Of a DNA stretch of 64,000 bases, positions 1 through 10,900 are shown piece by piece. The stretch lies in assembly GCA_004335635.1 (NCBI GenBank), contig QAXH01005480.1, positions 523 through 64,522 on the forward strand. Direction: 5' to 3'. The notes beneath the pieces are model-generated. The model worked only from the letters and a program-made list of their open reading frames with translations. It did no database searches and had not been told where the DNA came from. Each line of letters begins with the position of its first letter. Position 1 is the stretch's first letter. Source of the DNA: Chloromonas sp. AAM2 (taxonomy: Eukaryota > Chlorophyta > Chlorophyceae > Chlamydomonadales > Chlamydomonadaceae). The position numbers and the translations under genes are program-made.

Positions 1-620
1 TTCGGCGCCGAAACACTGCAAAAGTTCGGGTCAAAATCCTATGTTGAAGTCTTTATCGACCCATTGCAGTGTGAGTCTGTCAGTGAGACTGCGCCTGGAA
101 GTGTTTCGGCCCGAACATAGCGAAATCTAGCCGCCAAATGGCCGATTTACGGCTTTCAGTTCGGCCTTCAACTGATGCAGAAGCGGTCTCTCAAACGTCC
201 CATTCCGCAGTAAACCTCCCTCATCGCTCGTGATGATGCCCCTGGGTCATCGCTTTGCTCTGAGCACCCTGCCTCAGAGCAATCCACATGCGCCCTTGGG
301 CTTCTTTTGTTGTGTCCCCGCGTCTACAACAGAGGCTCACTCAAAATCACAACGTGATCATCACATGCAATGTTTTTTTGGCCACGGCACGCCCACCGGC
401 AAACCTATATGACCTCAAACTCATTCAGCCGTACACTTTCACATGAGGGGAGGGACTTCTACCCGTCCAACCTACAAGTGAAGGAAATCGTGACTGCGCT
501 GCAAATGGCTACTGCACGTCCGCTGGCAAGCCAGTGTCAACTGCAAATGGCCAGTGCACGTCTGCCAACAGAGCAGTATGGCCTCTTGCTCATGCGCCAG
601 TATGGCCTGACCACTTCAAT
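1..620. other. No gene recognised (window edge and 3' flank of the 0.6-5.1 kb gene)
   Basis: I see no convincing exon here. Positions 1-12 form a perfect 12-base palindrome. A short duplication (CTGCAAATGGC, about 500-512 and 540-552) makes part of a short open frame look repetitive. I found no TGTAA signal for the minus-strand gene ending at 621. Confidence 0.4.
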
Positions 621-3600
621 TCAAACCACGTCGTGCTGAGGCAGCAGGTCGTCGGTTTGCCTCTGTGACCGTATGCTCTTCCGCAGCTGCTCCATTGCAT
701 CCCCTAAGGTGAAATCCTGGTCCTGAGCTCCGGCCACGTCGGCATCTGCCGCTGCAAAAGTTTCAGGCACTGGCGTCTTGCCCCTGCACACACGATACCG
801 CCAGGACAACCGTCACGCAAATGCGATTTTGACAACGCAACAGATCTCGCAACACGGCACAGGCAGTTACCGCGAGATATACAAAAAAGCCGATGTTATC
901 ATGCAACGGACAAAGACAAAGACAGGACAGAAGAGGATCACGACGCGCCTACAAGTCAGCACGGTCAACCATGGCCTTGGCGATCTTACCAGTTCAGGCT
1001 CTCGACCACGCCCCTGTCCTCCGCCGGTGGCTGCAGTGTGCTGGCGTGCTGCAACGAGCCTGCCCTTACTGCTGCCGCTGGGGGCGTTGCAGCGCGGTGC
1101 AACTGAGCAGCGACTGCCTGGCGTTCGGCCTCCCCATGCCGGGCAGCGACTGGCCTGTACGTGCTGCCGCCCATGCGCATGCTGTGCTGCTCAACGACAT
1201 GTTTAGCGACGCTGATGTTCTGCAGCTGTTCGTCGACCGCTTCTAGAGCGTCCTTGATAGCCATTGGACACACGTGACCGTGTATTGGCGTGTCCGGCGC
1301 GTCACTGGCAGACGACATGCTGGGAAGTGCCATGCTTGAGGCCGTGGGCGCGTGGGCAGGGAGACGCTGCACACAAAATGAAACGCAACAGTGCCAGGCT
1401 GGTCCACGAGCGCAACAAACGGGCAAACCTGGGTTCTGCCTGATCTCGTTGTATGTAAGTTGGCCTCAACAACAGGTAGGATCAAAACGTGAACGTACTT
1501 CCAGAACGTGCGCGAACATGTATTTTGCCTGGGCATGACGTATTATGCCTCAGAATACGTGCGGCTATCCGTCGCATCTAGCCACCACACTGCCCTTGCT
1601 TGTCCCTCATCATGCCGTCACCTGGCTTCGGCCGCTCCATCCCCCGGCCCCCACACACCTGGCTGCGCTGCATATCAACGTTGGCCATGGACGACGTCAC
1701 ATTCTGGGCCAAACTAGCCTGTGAGAGCTGTGCCCTCAGCCGCTCCAGCTCCCACTGCTGACACTCGTAGGCCTCTGACAGCTCCAGAATCTGCTGTGCC
1801 TGCTGCTCGTTCCTCTCTGTGGCCATCTTGTCGCGCTCCTTGTGGTGGGAGTTCATCTGTAGCCACACACATCCAGCACTAGCACAGCGTTAAACACCAG
1901 ACACACCTGAGGCTACACACGACATTGGCAAACAAATCACGCTACACACACCATTGCGCATCAGCAACTCCAGCATTCACCTGCTGTGCCGGAAATCCAA
2001 AAGCAACTGATGCTACCGGCACAAGTGACTGAGCTTACCCTCCTCCTGCCCTGCCCTAACCCTGTGAAACCGCACTAAGCAAAGCCCCTTTTTCAAGACG
2101 ATAAAAAAGGCCATCATATGGGTCTCAGGTAGGAATTTAATTGTCTTCACTCCCCTCAACAGGTTCATGCATGGCTAGAACAAGGTACAATAGCAACTTC
2201 TGCATATCGGGATTGTGCGGTTTCTGAGTATGCAGTTCGGCATCATATGGCCATATAACCCTAAGTTCCGAATTTCATAGGATTCGGTGAGGTTTGCAAA
2301 ATCAACCTGAGACCCCTACATCACAAGGAGAAAGGACAAAGAAAATCGTCTGCCGTGATCCCTGCCAAACAGAGACGTTTTCTTCAACTCCTGCCAAGAC
2401 TGGCTTAAGCAGTCACCTGGTCCAGCAGCCTGTGTCCCCGGAAGGCGATTGCCTCGCAGTTCTGCTTGGCCTGGATGGACTCTGTGAAGATCCGCTTGAA
2501 GTCCTTCTGCAGGTACTTGGGCAGCTTCTCCAGCTTCTCAAGGGTGCGTCGCTCCTCCTGCACAGGACCAGTTTCTTCTGTTCACTCTGTCCACCATTGT
2601 TCTCTGGCCGGTACCCATGTGGGCACTTGCCTGGTTTACACAACAGATTCGTTGTGCCCTAATGCACTCACCACCCATGAATCCTATACAAAAAAAATGC
2701 TGCATTCGTAGCAAATGACTTGATGGCCCACCCGGTTATCCAAACTGTTTTTCTCTGAACAGACACTGCCCATCGTGCCTCATGCACACGTCCCACTCAC
2801 CACTGGGTCCACCCTCGGGTAGAAGTAGAAGTGGTCCTGGGGTGGCGAGGGCGGTGTGATCTTCTTGGGCCCTGACTTCTTGCCTGCCTTGGGGCTTTCA
2901 GCCTCCGCTGGTGCCACCACGTAGGCGTCGCATGTGGGGTTCTCGGCCGCATGCTGCTGCATGACGGGCGCCAGGTTCAGACGGGGCACGCTGGCCACCA
3001 CGGGGACAGAGTGCCTGCAGCATGGACGAGGGTGGTACAGGGTAGATCAGATGCAGGTGAACGTAGGCCGGTGACACTGTGCACCGTTATGATGCAACTG
3101 TGTTACAGAGGAGGGTCGGACCAGGTACGCACAGGCACACCCATTTCGTATCCTTGGCAGCCTGCCGGTGGCAGCTAGCAGAGGGGCTGCAATTATCAGG
3201 CATTGTGAACCCAACGGTCTGTGCTGGTGCGCTGGCCTTTAGGGTGTGCAAAGGTACTCACTTTGTGTCACACATGGCTTAAGCATGATGAGTGTGATAT
3301 TCATATGACGAGCACCCATGTGATGGGATTATGCATGCACACATACTTGCACGTGCACACGCATGCTGGAAAGTTACCAGATTTTGACTCACTCTGTCAT
3401 GGGCAGCGATGGTGTTGCGGGTTCAGGGGTGGCCCTCAGGGCTCCGAGGTTCAGCGACATCCTCGGCACAGCGGGCCTGCAAGGCAAGATGGCACAAGCA
3501 CAGGGAACACCATGCAAAGGGTTACATGGACTAGCAGGTAGCAAAGGTCTATATGGCTGAAATTCAAGCCTTGCAAATATGTGGCCATTCAAGATTAATC

Positions 3601-5063
3601 TCGGAACTGATCTGTGGTTTGGCTGTCGCATGTGCTGCTGAGCGCCTAGACTGCTTGGTCTGCAGCACCGCAAGCTGCAAAACTGCTGCCATGATGACGT
3701 TATGATGCATTGTAGGAGCTGTGTGATCATGATGCACTGCTGAGAATGCTCACCTTTGGGCTGTTTGGTTGCCAGCCGCAGGCGGGTGGGCGGCATGCAT
3801 GCCAGGTGGCGTGGGCCTTTGACCCATGCGGTCAACAGGGGTGAGACGGGTGCCAGCGTTCTTAGTCCGTTCCTGAATTGTAGACAAGATGCTGGGAGGT
3901 GTAAGTGCTGGCTTGGTGGCCTGGTTGCGTGCTGGAGTAGGGTCCGCAGCGTTGACACCGGCACGCCTGGCTGGGCTGCCATTTGCACCTCTTAAAACGG
4001 TACCACCGGTGGTTGGAGTTCTGTTGGGCGGTGGGCTGCCAACCAGCCTGTGCCTGACGGCAGGGTTGGCCTCACGCGTGGCGTTGATGCGTGGTTCTGC
4101 TGGGGGGTGAGGGCGTGAGTATGTACCTGGTGCATTCAGGGAGCCACGGGCAGCTGAGGTGGCACGTGCAGGTGCTGCATTGCCTTTCAGGACAGGGTTG
4201 TTGTTCTGTGCTGCGTGCTTCTTGTCAGCAGAGGCTGAGCGCCTCAGGAAGCTGGCACGGGTCTCTGTGGGCGCTGTGGTCTTGTTCTTGGCCATGCTTT
4301 TGTCAGCTGAACCTGCCCTGCGGGGTGCTTGCTCCGGCATCATTCCCTCGGCTTGCAGGCGGGAGTTGCTCTTGCGTATGTTAGGGGAAGGGCTGTCTTC
4401 CACCGCCTTGGTTTTGCTGCGGATGAGCTCGGGCGATGTTGCGGGACTGCTTGGGCGTGCTTGCGTAGCAGTGGAGCTGCGCAGCTGCGTGGGCGATTGA
4501 CCCGGCTGGCGCTGGTTGCTCGTCCGCACTGCTTTGGCTGGCGATGATGGCGAGTTGGAAACGCGGGCAAGCTGCACTGTGGATGGTTGACGAGTCGCTG
4601 GCATTCTGCTGACCAGCCATTCGCCTTGGTCGTGGTCATCGGTCTCCCTGTGCCTGCATGGGCTAGCGCAGGCTTCTGGCTCTGGAAGCTGGCTGGGACC
4701 CCCACTTCCCGGCCCATCCTTTGGAGCGTGGAGCTTGCTGAAGTTAATCTTGGGGACCATTGGTCCTGCTGGGTTGGGTTTCTGCAGAATGCTGGGAGCA
4801 CGCGCTCCTTGCTTCAGACCCAGCATGCGCCCAGGCACCTCCGCAGAAGATCGTAAGCGGGGCCCATCAACGCTTGCTCTCTGCATAGCTGCCTGCCCCG
4901 GCGATGCGGGCCTTGGGATGAGCGTGGCTGACGAACCAACGCCCTGTTTGGCTGTCGCATGGAGTTTTGAAGGACTCGTCCGCGGCTGCGGCTGCCCTCC
5001 CTGGTACTGTGGGAGCTTTGACGGCGCTTTCAACAGGCCCTTGGTTGCCCTGCTGTCCTCCAT
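621..5063 (-). CDS. Unknown protein: disordered Ser/Pro/Arg-rich N-terminus plus helical C-terminus, 7 exons
   Basis: I do not recognise this protein. The exon model is complement(621..783, 990..1366, 1659..1856, 2417..2557, 2801..3014, 3393..3476, 3754..5063). Every junction is GT-AG and the phases (2,2,0,0,0,2) match, giving 828 residues. Residues 1 to about 437 (one exon, starting MEDSRATKGLL) are basic, low in complexity and rich in Ser, Pro, Ala and Arg. The remainder holds a charged segment (EERRTLEKLEKLPKYLQKD) and a predicted coiled coil (QILELSEAYECQQWELERL) and ends in a helix and the tail PQHDVV. A short motif recurs three times: VPKINFSKL, VPRMSLNLGAL and VPRLNLAPV. This pattern suits a scaffold or cytoskeletal adaptor, which is only a guess. 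TAD3 lies upstream on the same strand, 1.2 kb away. Confidence 0.75.
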
Positions 5064-6261
5064 TTCGCCTTGACTGAAATGATCGCCTGGTCACTTACTA
5101 GGTTTCATGCCATGACAAGGTTGCATGGTCTATTCCATATCGTTCGCATGTTTGTAGACCAACGACAGAACGGCTAGCCTGACGCTGACCCAAAACGAAA
5201 TTTGTCTTCGGCAACCGAAAACCGCCAAGGCCAACTTCCTGAAAGGATCCCACGCATGTCACCCCCTGACAGTCGCTCCCTAGTCATGCAGAACAACCAC
5301 GTCATGCGCTCTGCCAACCTAGTGGAATAAACCAGCATGGAGCAAAGCAACTTTTGATGCGTGCAGACTGGCTTGAGCGTGCAGTCAGGCTTGACTGTTA
5401 CTCACTGCCCCGCCTGTGTACTTCATGCAATCTGCAGTCGCTGAGCTTTTCATCATGCAATGCCATGCAAGCAAACAGTGCCAGCCTTCGCACCCCTGAA
5501 CTGCATGCAGAACCCTTCAGTACATAGTGGCACATTCTGATCCAGGTTTGCCCTGGCGTCTTGCTGCGATGCCTATCACGTGTCAAAGTCAAGGGTTTGG
5601 CGTCACATCCCATCTCACATACGATGCAAGATCTCGCCGCCATAGATGCATTATGCACTATGAAGTGCACCAGACAGTGAAGAACCAGAGCCAGGCTTGC
5701 ATTTACAATCCAAAAGCGGCTCAAGTGATCAAGTTCATGTCCAGGTAACTGCTCAGCGAGGGCAAACCATCAGCGCCCAGACAGTGTCATGTGAACCTAT
5801 GCAAGCACGTGCATATATCTTGCAATGCATGGCTAGCATTACAATCAAGTGAACATGTCCAAACCGAGCGCCTTCTGTCCATCAGAAGGTCGTTGTCCAA
5901 ATCATCAGAATGGTGTCCATCATCAGGATTGTTAGAATTATCAGAATCAAAATCATCAGCATGCGGAATGTCACCAGGATGTTGTCCGACATCCGGTAAA
6001 CAAGCAAAGGAATGCAGCGTGTCAGAAGTTTACCCATGGGCGACACAACAGGCAGCATAGCCACACTTAACGGCCATGTGTGGTTACACATCATGTTATA
6101 ATGGTTGTTCACACACCGTCCTGCTTGTCATTGTCATGCTTGACAGCTGCTGGCATTGCAAGAATATCGCACAAGCAACTAGATCAAACACATTTTGAGT
6201 GCACCCAGCTGGCACAGTCGCTTATCCTGCATCGCTGCATGCTACAGCAGCTTCACTGAGG
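5064..6261. other. Intergenic: promoter side of the unknown gene and 3' UTR of TAD3
   Basis: No exon was recognised. About 5880-5990 is rich in direct ATCAGAAT-like repeats. The stretch should hold the 5' flank of the minus-strand gene starting at 5063 and the 3' UTR of TAD3. Confidence 0.4.
6084..6088 (-). terminator. Candidate polyadenylation signal TGTAA for TAD3
   Basis: The plus strand reads TTACA, i.e. TGTAA on the coding strand, about 175 bases past the TAD3 stop. TGTAA is the usual chlorophyte signal. Confidence 0.4.
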
Positions 6262-7710
6262 CTATTGTTGCAGTAATTCCACACAGTACACCTGGTAGTG
6301 GTGGTTCAGACTGCGCTGCTTCATTAAATGGAAGCTCCCTCCCAAGGCACCACCCTGCCTATCAGCCTGACAGAAAATGACCCTTGAAACCCTAGAGTGT
6401 ACAAGCGCCATTGCACACATAACACATGGCTCCCGTACTAGGAAACAGTCGTAGCCGGTGCACATGTACGGTCTGGGTGTCAACATTGCACCACCTGCCC
6501 CATTGCTATGCCCACCGTTGTCATTAGTGCCATCTTGGGCAATACTCGAGGCAGACTGTTCGCATGACTCAGATACTTTTTGCCGTTTGCTTCCTGTATG
6601 CACATTGGTAGTACTCGCTTCATCATCTCTTGTAGGCAGCGCCGCAGGCTGAGGTGTGCAGCTTGTAGCATGCATGCAGTCTGCTGCATGTGGTTGTTGG
6701 GCTAACCTTGCAAAAGTGCTGTCTGCTACGTTGCCAGTTACTGGTGCCATTGCCTGTTCAGGCCATAGCTCTAAATCCCGCTGTGAAGCACCATGAATTG
6801 CAACCATGGCTGCATGGTGCAAGGGGTGCACGTGTCGGCAGTCCAAGCCCTGGCATACCAGCTGCTTGCTCACAGGATCCACTATCCGTGCTGCGTTTGG
6901 GCAAGCGCCCTGCTGCGTGTTTGTGCTGGTGATGCTGTGCAGCAGCTCTTGCAGTTGTGATTCAAAGTAGGCCTGATCTGAAGGGCTGGTGAGTAGCTCA
7001 TCTCCGGTAGGAGGGGCGGTGCCATCTGGGATCTTCCAAGCCATAGGCCAGTGGCTGTGTGCCCACTGTTCCCACTGCTGACGTGTCTGTGGTGGGTTGG
7101 CAGGCACGTGCATCAGCTGCAGTGGCAAGGCGTGCTCCGAAAGCAGCCCAGCTACGTCAGGTGGAAGCACATGGCATGCTGCTGCAACCAGCTCGGCTTG
7201 GGTGAGGCTCGACATAGCAAAGGTGCTTATGGGGTGGCCATTTGTGATGGCAGGTGATTCACAGGCCTCCTGCTGCTGCTGCTGCTGCTGCTGCAAGGTT
7301 TGCCGGCCCGCTGCACCTGCATGCTCGTCTGGCTGCTGTTGCAGCTGCTGCTGAAGCACTGGTAGTGGGTGGTTCTCGATGCCAAGATGTAGGAGCAGCT
7401 TTGTGGTGATGTTTGGTCCTGCTATGATGATATCTAGGCGGTCCTGCTGGTCTGCCCGCTTTTTGACCCGCTTGAGATGCTTCAGGTCTGTGAGAGGAAG
7501 GCTGGCGCCCATCTGACAAATGAGCTTGTGCGTCAGCTTGGCAGGTATCTCCGCTGTTAATGCATAGCACAACTCCAAATCGCGAAGCTCCTGATGAGGT
7601 ACCAGCCGGCCTTGTGCAAAGCTTGCATGGAGTGTCACAGCAGACATGGCGGCTGCTGGCAGCCACCTCCTGTACTGGCTGACCCAGGACACAAAACTGA
7701 ACGATAGCAA
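6262..7710 (-). CDS. TAD3: tRNA-specific adenosine deaminase subunit TAD3 (ADAT3 family)
   Basis: This is a single-exon frame of up to 482 residues. It resembles the non-catalytic partner of TAD2, which together deaminate A34 of tRNA anticodons to inosine. The C-terminal deaminase fold has the zinc ligands: a histidine in VHPLHHAAMVAIHG (about residue 300) and two cysteines in REPCVMCAMALVHSRVSRVIF. The catalytic HAE motif reads HAA, so the proton-shuttling Glu is missing, as in other ADAT3 proteins (human has HAV). The N-terminal half carries the ADAT3-type region (ADQQDRLDIIIAGP). A CAG run at about 7270-7300 encodes a polyglutamine stretch inside a long linker. The start is ambiguous: Met at 7710, or Met at 7647 (MSAVTLHASF) with a shorter leader. 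The gene is divergent from IWS1. The family call is firm; the exact start is not. Confidence 0.88.
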   Translation of the reverse strand: MLSFSFVSWVSQYRRWLPAAAMSAVTLHASFAQGRLVPHQELRDLELCYALTAEIPAKLTHKLICQMGASLPLTDLKHLKRVKKRADQQDRLDIIIAGPNITTKLLLHLGIENHPLPVLQQQLQQQPDEHAGAAGRQTLQQQQQQQQEACESPAITNGHPISTFAMSSLTQAELVAAACHVLPPDVAGLLSEHALPLQLMHVPANPPQTRQQWEQWAHSHWPMAWKIPDGTAPPTGDELLTSPSDQAYFESQLQELLHSITSTNTQQGACPNAARIVDPVSKQLVCQGLDCRHVHPLHHAAMVAIHGASQRDLELWPEQAMAPVTGNVADSTFARLAQQPHAADCMHATSCTPQPAALPTRDDEASTTNVHTGSKRQKVSESCEQSASSIAQDGTNDNGGHSNGAGGAMLTPRPYMCTGYDCFLVREPCVMCAMALVHSRVSRVIFCQADRQGGALGGSFHLMKQRSLNHHYQVYCVELLQQ

Positions 7711-7918
7711 GTATTTGCATGCAACAAGTGCCCATCACGGGGCCAGGCAGAAACTTGTCCGTTTCACATGGGCGATGGCCAGGAATTGTGGCTTGGTAGA
7801 CACATACGCTGTCCTTTCACTGCGCTCGCGGCGTTGTGACTTGGACGATCTGTGCTGAAATCTCTTGCTTAGCCTCCTGCTTGGGCGTTGTTCCGGGCCA
7901 CCTAGCTGCTTCGGTGCC
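7711..7918. promoter_or_regulatory. Divergent TAD3/IWS1 promoter region
   Basis: Only about 208 bases (271 if TAD3 starts at 7647) separate the two start codons, so both 5' UTRs and both promoters must fit here. I see no clear TATA box. Confidence 0.5.
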
Positions 7919-10900
7919 ATGGCGGAGACATTCGACGACCTAGAAGATGAACTAGTTCAAGTGGTACGTTGCGAGATCGGTCTCGTTCTGCGTCCATCCC
8001 CTGTAGGGTTTGGCTTTCACAGATTTGCGCTGCTGGCACTGCCTTATTGTGTTTTTTTGCATGTTGGTAAGCAGGGAAACACGCAAGATCACATCTTCGA
8101 GGAAGACGACGAGGACGATGATTTCCAGCCCGGTCTGGCTCAGCAGGAGGACGACGAGGAAGAGGAGGATGCGTTTGCTGAGCCAGCAACAACAGGCAGG
8201 CAGCCAGCAGCGGCAGCACCTCCCGCCAGGCCTGCACCAGAGGCCCCTGCCGCAGGGCCCACAGACGTTAGGGCCAAGCTTGCAGCCCTAGCGCAGAAAA
8301 AGCGGCAAGAGGCGGTAAGTGGTCTGCACGCCAGACTCAGCCTGTAGCCTTTTTAGCAACATGGTCACCAAGCAATCTGCATGTGCTTTGTGCATGCCTC
8401 CCCATGACGGTGCATGACCATGCACCACAGCCAGCATGTGCCTGACATGAGCCATGCATGCCAATCACCAACTGTTGCGTGGTTGCCCTGCAGGAGGAGG
8501 GACCAGAAGGCAAGAGGCGGGGCAAGGGAGACAAGGACGGGAAGGGCAAGCGGAAGCGAGACAAGGGTAGCGAGAAGGGAGACAAGCAGCCCAAGAGACC
8601 AGTCAGGGGTGCTGGGGGGGCAGAAACGGAACCACCCAGGAGACGTCGGGCTGACGGGGAGGAAGGACCACAGGGATCAGTGGACTCACGGGAGCTCAAG
8701 GAAACGGAAGCTGATCAAGGGTTCATCGATGATGAAGGTGGGTGAGCAAGGGTTTGCGATGATGAAGGTGGTTGCAAGCCGGTCAATGACAAGATGTGCA
8801 AAGGGGTGTGCTTCGCCTACGACGTTTTAACGTTTCAGATGTGACGAACGAGCTATTCATTCATTGGGATCACAAGCCAAGCTCGTCCTTTGCGTACTGG
8901 CACCGAGGTGGATTGCCCTTTTGAAGACAAACATTTTGGGGACAGCCCAGAATGTCACTGGCTTTCTACATCCATGCAATGCCATGATGCTCTTCTTCAG
9001 CTTGTTGACGTCCTGATCTGTACAGCCGACAACTTTGCCTTTGGTGACGAGGGTGCCGCCAGGCATCAGTCCCCTGCTCAACCTGTGCAGTAGTTACATG
9101 TACAGTAGTGATATGTTGTACGCTCTCTCATGTTTATGCAGATGACAATTTTGCCCCCGGCGACGAGGGCGGTGGCAGTGAGGGGGACGATGAGGATGCT
9201 CGCCTCGCCAACGCCCCGGAAGCAGAGGAAGGGGACGAGGCAGAAGACGCCTCAGAGCAGCTGTTCGGGAGGAAAAAGAACAAGAAGAAACGGGAAACGG
9301 ACGGGCAGATGTCGGTGAGTAGATGGCAGGAAAAGTGACGTGCTCATTACAGGAAATTAAGATCATTATCATCATTTGATATTTGATTTGAGCCATGTTA
9401 TCAAGAGGCTGCACTGGCTGGCCTTGCAGTGCAGCCGGGATTGTTTTCTCGTCCCCTACCACGAGCTTTCAGCTAACACACACAAACACACACACCCTGG
9501 CCTGTTGATCATTATGCATGTGTCTTGGTCTTGTGAGGTGTTGAAAACTCTGCGCACGTACACACTTTCATATACCCATGCGCTTCCACACACCACATGC
9601 ACACACACACACATGCCTTGACTAGTACAGTCTACCATTGACGACAAGATTGCCAAGATGGAGGCCGCTGCCGACATAGACATGGAGGAACATAACGCCA
9701 ACCGACCCGCCATCAACAAACTCAAGATGCTGGCGGAAGTAGAGCAGTTTCTGGCACAGGTGTGAGGGGAACAGGCGCTGCATCAGGTTACTGGTGGTTT
9801 GGCAGCCAGCCTCAATGGTGCACCCGGGGCGACCTCGGCACACCACCCGGGGCTGGACTGCTTGTCATGCTGTTTTGCATGATGTCCTACTCGGTGCCAT
9901 GCAACGGAACTCGAGTCTGCTTTCAGACCCATAGTTGTCAGCCAATGTTAGTCTTTTTCAGTCAGGCGCATCTATCAGAATCGTGCCTCGGTGGGCCAAT
10001 TATTTAGTTATTTAGTTATTTCATTATTGTGTTTGTGTTCTTCACGCAGCGCAAATACCACGAGCTGTTCATAGGCAGCGGTGGCCTGGGAGTGCTCAAA
10101 GCCTGGCTGGAGCCGTACAAAGATGGGGCACTGCCCAATGTACGGGTCAGGTCAGCCATACTCACATGCTGTAAGGTGTGTGGCTGGGAACGGGTTTCCT
10201 TTTTCGATAAACTTGTGAAATTGACGAAGCTCAGCAATAACTGGGCGGGCAGATGTGGGGGCTGAAAATGATGTGGATGTGTTTGTGAATCAGAGCATGC
10301 AGAATTGGACCACGTCATGGTGTATGATTGTTGTTGCTATCATCACTTTCACTTGTGTGTGCGTCTGCTTTTTCCATTTCCTGCAGGCTCTCCCAATCGA
10401 CACGGCGCGTGACGAAATCAAGGAGAACTTGAAGAAGAGTCAGCTGGGCAGCCGCATCATGTTCCTGGCGCAGTGTCCTGATGAAACTCAGACCAACAGA
10501 AAGACGGCGGTGGAGCTAGTGCAGAAGTGGAGCAGGTGGGTTCAGAAACGGGTTTCTGGCGCAATGTCCTGATGAAACTCAGACCAACAGAAAGACGGCG
10601 GTGGAGCTAGTGCAGAAGTGGAGAAGGTGGGTTCAGAAACGGGTTCAGAAACGGTTTTAGAAACGGGTTTCTGGCGCAGTGTCCTGATGAGACTCAGACC
10701 AACAGGAAGATGGCGGTGGAGCTAGTGCAGAAGTGGAGCACTGGGCGGGTGTTGTTGCTGTCAATGCCACCCAAGACCTTGGTAGTGCGTCCCCGGTGTG
10801 CACCCTCTCCTGATCTGTGCCATGTGTGTCTGTGTCGTCAGGCCCATTTTTACCCTCCTTTACCCATTTTCACCCTCCTTCACCCATTTTTACTCCTGCT

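Noticed and set aside
3389..3988. 199-codon minus-strand frame
   Set aside because: It shadows the first exon of the 0.6-5.1 kb gene in another frame; only its last part (3393-3476) is used, as exon 2.
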